DNA from: Pseudomonadota bacterium
GTDB taxonomy: Bacteria; Pseudomonadota; Alphaproteobacteria; Sphingomonadales; Sphingomonadaceae
Length of the DNA stretch: 6,549 nt
Direction of reading: 5' to 3'
Assembly: GCA_023413015.1 (NCBI GenBank)
Contig: JAEZQR010000232.1
Span: 1 to 6,549, forward strand
Shown here: in pieces, positions 6,248-6,549 of the stretch
How positions within the stretch are numbered: position 1 is the stretch's first letter
Layout: every line of letters begins with the position of its first letter
Notes under the pieces: model-generated
Database searches by the model: none
What the model was told of the DNA's origin: nothing
The model's input: the letters and a program-made list of their open reading frames with translations, nothing else
Made by a program: the position numbers and the translations under genes

Positions 6248-6549
6248 TTAGCTCTGAGGTTGGGGCTCGGTGGTCGCGAGCTTCTTGATCTCGGCCTTGG
6301 TCATCGTCGAGGCGGCGACGTCGCCGTTGACGCTGAGGCTGTTCGCCGGGAGCGCGGCGACTTTGTTGCCGACGCCCACCAGCACGGTCTGCGTCTGCTC
6401 GCGCACCGCCTGGATACGGCCGACGGCGCGACCCTTGGCGTCGCGGACGAGCGTGCCGACGTCGAGCCCGCCGTCGCTGCCCCCCGAGGCTGCCAGCGAA
6501 CCGGTCAGCGAACCGCTGCCGGCGAGCGCGCCGCCCGACGCGGCAGGGC
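6248..6549 (-). CDS. C-terminal part of a PRC-barrel-like protein (runs off the right edge)
   Basis: The reverse strand is open from the right edge to a TAA at 6248-6250, giving 99 residues; the N-terminus is outside. The first 28 residues are rich in G, S and A (ALAGSGSLTGSLAASGGSDG), a flexible linker-like region. Then comes GLDVGTLVRDAKGRAVGRIQ, followed by a strand pattern VLVGVGNKVAALPANSLSV and the end MTKAEIKKLATTEPQPQS. The order 'variable, D-x-x-G-x-x-V-G-x-I, valine-rich strands, a short helix MTxAEI' resembles the PRC-barrel-like proteins with signal peptides that are common in sphingomonads; their function is unknown. It is convergent with rplA. The IS now separates it from the terminator it may once have shared. 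Confidence 0.75.
   Translation of the reverse strand, partial: PAASGGALAGSGSLTGSLAASGGSDGGLDVGTLVRDAKGRAVGRIQAVREQTQTVLVGVGNKVAALPANSLSVNGDVAASTMTKAEIKKLATTEPQPQS

Overview
The window looks like a chromosomal piece of a high-GC alphaproteobacterium, most probably a sphingomonad (Sphingomonadaceae). The evidence is the strong G/C third-position codon bias, the sequences of ribosomal proteins L11 and L1, and a secreted PRC-barrel-like protein of sphingomonad type. This assignment comes from reading the proteins, not from a search.

Layout, left to right. (1) Positions 1-315, minus strand: the N-terminal third or so of a multi-pass inner-membrane protein that leaves the window, possibly a membrane sensor or LytTR-type regulator. 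(2) Positions 431-2437, plus strand: an exported amidohydrolase of the imidazolonepropionase-like group with all expected metal ligands, preceded by an unrecognised domain of about 210 residues. (3) Positions 2616-3749, plus strand: rplK-rplA (L11-L1), closed by an extra perfect hairpin and then a strong intrinsic terminator at 3794-3823. (4) Positions 3828-6228: a complete insertion sequence of the IS1595 family (ISXO2-like transposase), bounded by 21-bp terminal inverted repeats (20/21 matching) and a perfect 8-bp target duplication (TTTTCGTT). (5) Positions 6248-6549, minus strand: the C-terminal 99 residues of a PRC-barrel-like protein, convergent with rplA.

The IS is the most interesting part. 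At 2401 bp it is more than twice the length needed for its 325-residue transposase. The extra 1.3 kb is an almost gap-free cargo of four genes on strictly alternating strands: a DUF3800 protein (minus), an unrecognised 49-residue acidic/basic protein (plus), a YodC-like DUF2158 protein (minus) and an unrecognised 56-residue protein (plus) whose stop codon touches the right inverted repeat. The gaps between the cargo genes are 7, 3 and 22 bases, so promoters must lie inside neighbouring genes or be supplied from outside. Three of the four cargo proteins are under 60 residues and would be missed by a gene caller with that cut-off.

The element inserted in the T-tract of the rplA terminator, between two convergent genes. 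It left the terminator working for rplA but separated it from the convergent minus-strand gene. Transcripts of that gene may now read into the minus-strand cargo genes. A 9-bp partial copy of the right-end repeat just after the transposase suggests, without proving it, that a simple element of about 1.07 kb acquired the cargo later. The function of the cargo is unknown. DUF3800 is an RNase H-like family often met in mobile and defence-rich DNA, so a stability or defence role is a hypothesis only.
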